A program made the translations under genes and the position numbers. A DNA stretch of 64,000 bases from an uncultured Bacilli bacterium (GTDB taxonomy: Bacteria > Bacillota_I > Bacilli_A > RF39 > UBA660), in the NCBI GenBank assembly GCA_934086185.1, contig CAKOHW010000002.1:1-64000 (forward strand), written 5' to 3'. This document shows, piece by piece, positions 62,618 to 64,000 of this stretch (positions within the stretch are counted from its first letter, which is position 1; each line of letters starts with the position of its first letter). A model generated the notes under the pieces. The model did no database searches. It was given only the letters and a program-made list of their open reading frames with translations, and was not told the origin of the DNA.

Positions 62618-63574
62618 TTAATCACCAAATATACTTTCTCTAATACTAATTAAATTCTTATCTAAGCCACATATACTTAAATCATTACTATTCTTAACAT
62701 TAATAATACCAAAACCATTTATACATATATCACTATTACTATTAACACTTACTTCATAATCAAACTTAATATCTTTATAATACTTTTTTATATTAACCTT
62801 ATCTATAATATATAACGTAACACTAGTAGGTTCACTAAACTTAATATAAAACTTATCTACAAATAATACTTCATCTTTCTTCATATTATAAGTTATTTGC
62901 TTTATTATATTTTTATACTTACTAATTTTACCATAATCACTAACTAAAAAACCAGGACTATCTATTATAGTTAAATCATCATTAATTTTAATTCTAATAA
63001 AATCCAATGTAGTATTTCTTTTATTAGATACTGTTAAATTATTTACTTTACTATTATTATCACTAATAAGTTTATTAATTAAAGTACTTTTACCACTATT
63101 AGTAGGCCCCAATATATAACATTTATTTATATGTTTATAATATAAATAATTAACCAAACTATTTACACCATAATTATTAATAGTACTAACAAATTTAACA
63201 TCACACTTTATATCATAAATACTCTTTATTCTTTTAATTATCTTATCTTTATTAAAAGATTTACTTAATAAATCTAATTTACTAATTAAAAGTAATTTAT
63301 TACCCTTTATACTTTTAAATATCTCCATAGTATCATCATTTATATTTAATAAATCAACTATATATATCTTAAATATACTATCTTTATTAACATTATCTAT
63401 TATATTCTTAGTACTTTTCTCAGTTTCTTTATCACTCAAACTACCATAATGAGTCAATCTAAAACAACGTTTACAATAATTAGCACTATCTATTTTATTA
63501 CTAGGTATAAAACCAGGACTTAATTCATCATTACATTGTAATTTAACTCCACAACCAAAACATACTCTATTCAT
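62618..63574 (-). CDS. yqeH: Circularly permuted GTPase YqeH
   Basis: YqeH assists 30S ribosome assembly. The 318-aa protein has an N-terminal zinc finger (CFGCGVKLQ ... YCKRCFRLTHYG), then permuted G motifs: G4-like ISKLDLLS before G1 GPTNSGKSTLIN near residue 155, then G2/G3 NTTLDF and IIDSPGF. Family length is about 360 aa, so the C-terminal part is slightly short. It overlaps yqeG upstream by eight bases and reaches mutL downstream; yqeG-yqeH is the conserved Bacillota order. Confidence 0.94.
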   Translation of the reverse strand: MNRVCFGCGVKLQCNDELSPGFIPSNKIDSANYCKRCFRLTHYGSLSDKETEKSTKNIIDNVNKDSIFKIYIVDLLNINDDTMEIFKSIKGNKLLLISKLDLLSKSFNKDKIIKRIKSIYDIKCDVKFVSTINNYGVNSLVNYLYYKHINKCYILGPTNSGKSTLINKLISDNNSKVNNLTVSNKRNTTLDFIRIKINDDLTIIDSPGFLVSDYGKISKYKNIIKQITYNMKKDEVLFVDKFYIKFSEPTSVTLYIIDKVNIKKYYKDIKFDYEVSVNSNSDICINGFGIINVKNSNDLSICGLDKNLISIRESIFGD

Positions 63575-64000
63575 AGTATTTACCCTTTCTAAATAATTTT
63601 TTATCAGTTAATTTATTAATTATATAATTTTCAAATACTCTACCTATCTTAGTAGAAACATATTCCTTAGTACCAATAGGATTAACTAATATACTAACAA
63701 AATTCATTCTATTAGCAGCCCATACATCACTTATCAATTCATCACCTATTACAGCAACTTGATTATCTTTATATTCATTTATATTATATATTTTTTTAAA
63801 CTTACGTAAACTAGGTTTAAAAGATAAATAAGAAGAATCAACACATAATATTTCTTTAAATGGAGTAACCCTACTCCTAGTACTATTACTAACTATATAT
63901 ATTTTAAATTTTAAATCTTTTAATTCTTCAAATAAATCTATTAACTTCTTATTAGGTTTTTTTAACGTTAAAGGCGCAATAGTATTATTTAAATCAAAAA
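63567..64000 (-). CDS. yqeG: YqeG-family HAD phosphatase, N-terminus beyond window
   Basis: Reading the minus strand from the window edge gives FDLNNTIAPLTLKK, IYIVSNSTRSRVTPFKE, FKPSLRKFKKIY and QVAVIGDELISDVWAANRMN, ending STKIGRVFENYIINKL and stop at 63567-63569. This is the YqeG HAD IIIA order. The first motif, normally DLDNT, reads DLNNT, with Asn in place of the general-acid Asp, so phosphatase activity may be weak. The stop overlaps the yqeH start by eight bases. Partial at the right edge. Confidence 0.85.
   Translation of the reverse strand, partial: FDLNNTIAPLTLKKPNKKLIDLFEELKDLKFKIYIVSNSTRSRVTPFKEILCVDSSYLSFKPSLRKFKKIYNINEYKDNQVAVIGDELISDVWAANRMNFVSILVNPIGTKEYVSTKIGRVFENYIINKLTDKKLFRKGKYYE

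Noticed and set aside
1..64000. CRISPR array, tRNA or rRNA genes
   Set aside because: No regularly spaced repeats, no GGTTCGAATCC-type T-arm, and no rRNA segment was seen on either strand.

Overview
The window reads as one chromosome segment of a very AT-rich, low-G+C Gram-positive bacterium (Bacillota, most likely an uncultured gut Bacilli/Erysipelotrichia/RF39-type lineage; this placement is inference). TGG is used for Trp, TGA acts as a stop, and strong AGGAGG-type ribosome sites precede most genes. Two sporulation-type genes (spoIVA fragment, cse60) and Gram-positive envelope genes (LTA-synthase family, sortase, LCP, thioester-like and InlB-repeat surface proteins) point the same way.

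Layout. 1-4.3 kb, plus strand: truncated spoIVA, rnr, and pyrH behind a tiny leader peptide and attenuator. 4.3-7.3 kb, minus: surface protein, sortase, membrane protein. 7.8-15 kb, minus: helD, then a four-gene glycan cluster in which histidine phosphatases and glycosyltransferases alternate, one pair fused in a single protein. 15.2-23.3 kb: a class I methyltransferase, rpoB and rpoC. 23.3-28.8 kb: LTA-synthase-like enzyme, small unknowns, DUF192, and the first of three TasA-like surface-protein paralogs. 29-30.2 kb: an IS30-family element with a nonsense-mutated transposase, flanked by a 30-bp direct repeat. 30.2-39.8 kb: argS, LCP protein, InlB-repeat surface protein, rseP, cdsA, short SSB. 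39.9-48.2 kb: parE, a run of unknown genes, valS and an HD hydrolase behind a T-box. 48.3-56.4 kb: GspE/PilB-type ATPase, two more surface paralogs, a 229-nt highly structured RNA candidate with its own promoter, cse60, and a two-gene RnfC/RnfD set. 56.5-64 kb: mtaB, yidD, a ZnuA-like lipoprotein without a single histidine, rpsP-khpA, a DUF5131 protein, a 37-aa membrane peptide, mutL, yqeH and partial yqeG.

How the parts fit. Core information processing (rpoBC, pyrH, rnr, argS, valS, parE, mutL, rpsP) is interleaved with envelope and surface-display genes. The main regulatory novelty is RNA-based: an attenuated pyrH leader, a valine T-box, a conserved hairpin-terminator leader shared by two surface-protein paralogs (one copy carrying a nine-C tract that could vary in length), and a separate multi-hairpin RNA ahead of the third paralog. 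I saw no tRNA, rRNA or CRISPR array. All family assignments come from reading motifs by eye; no database search was possible.
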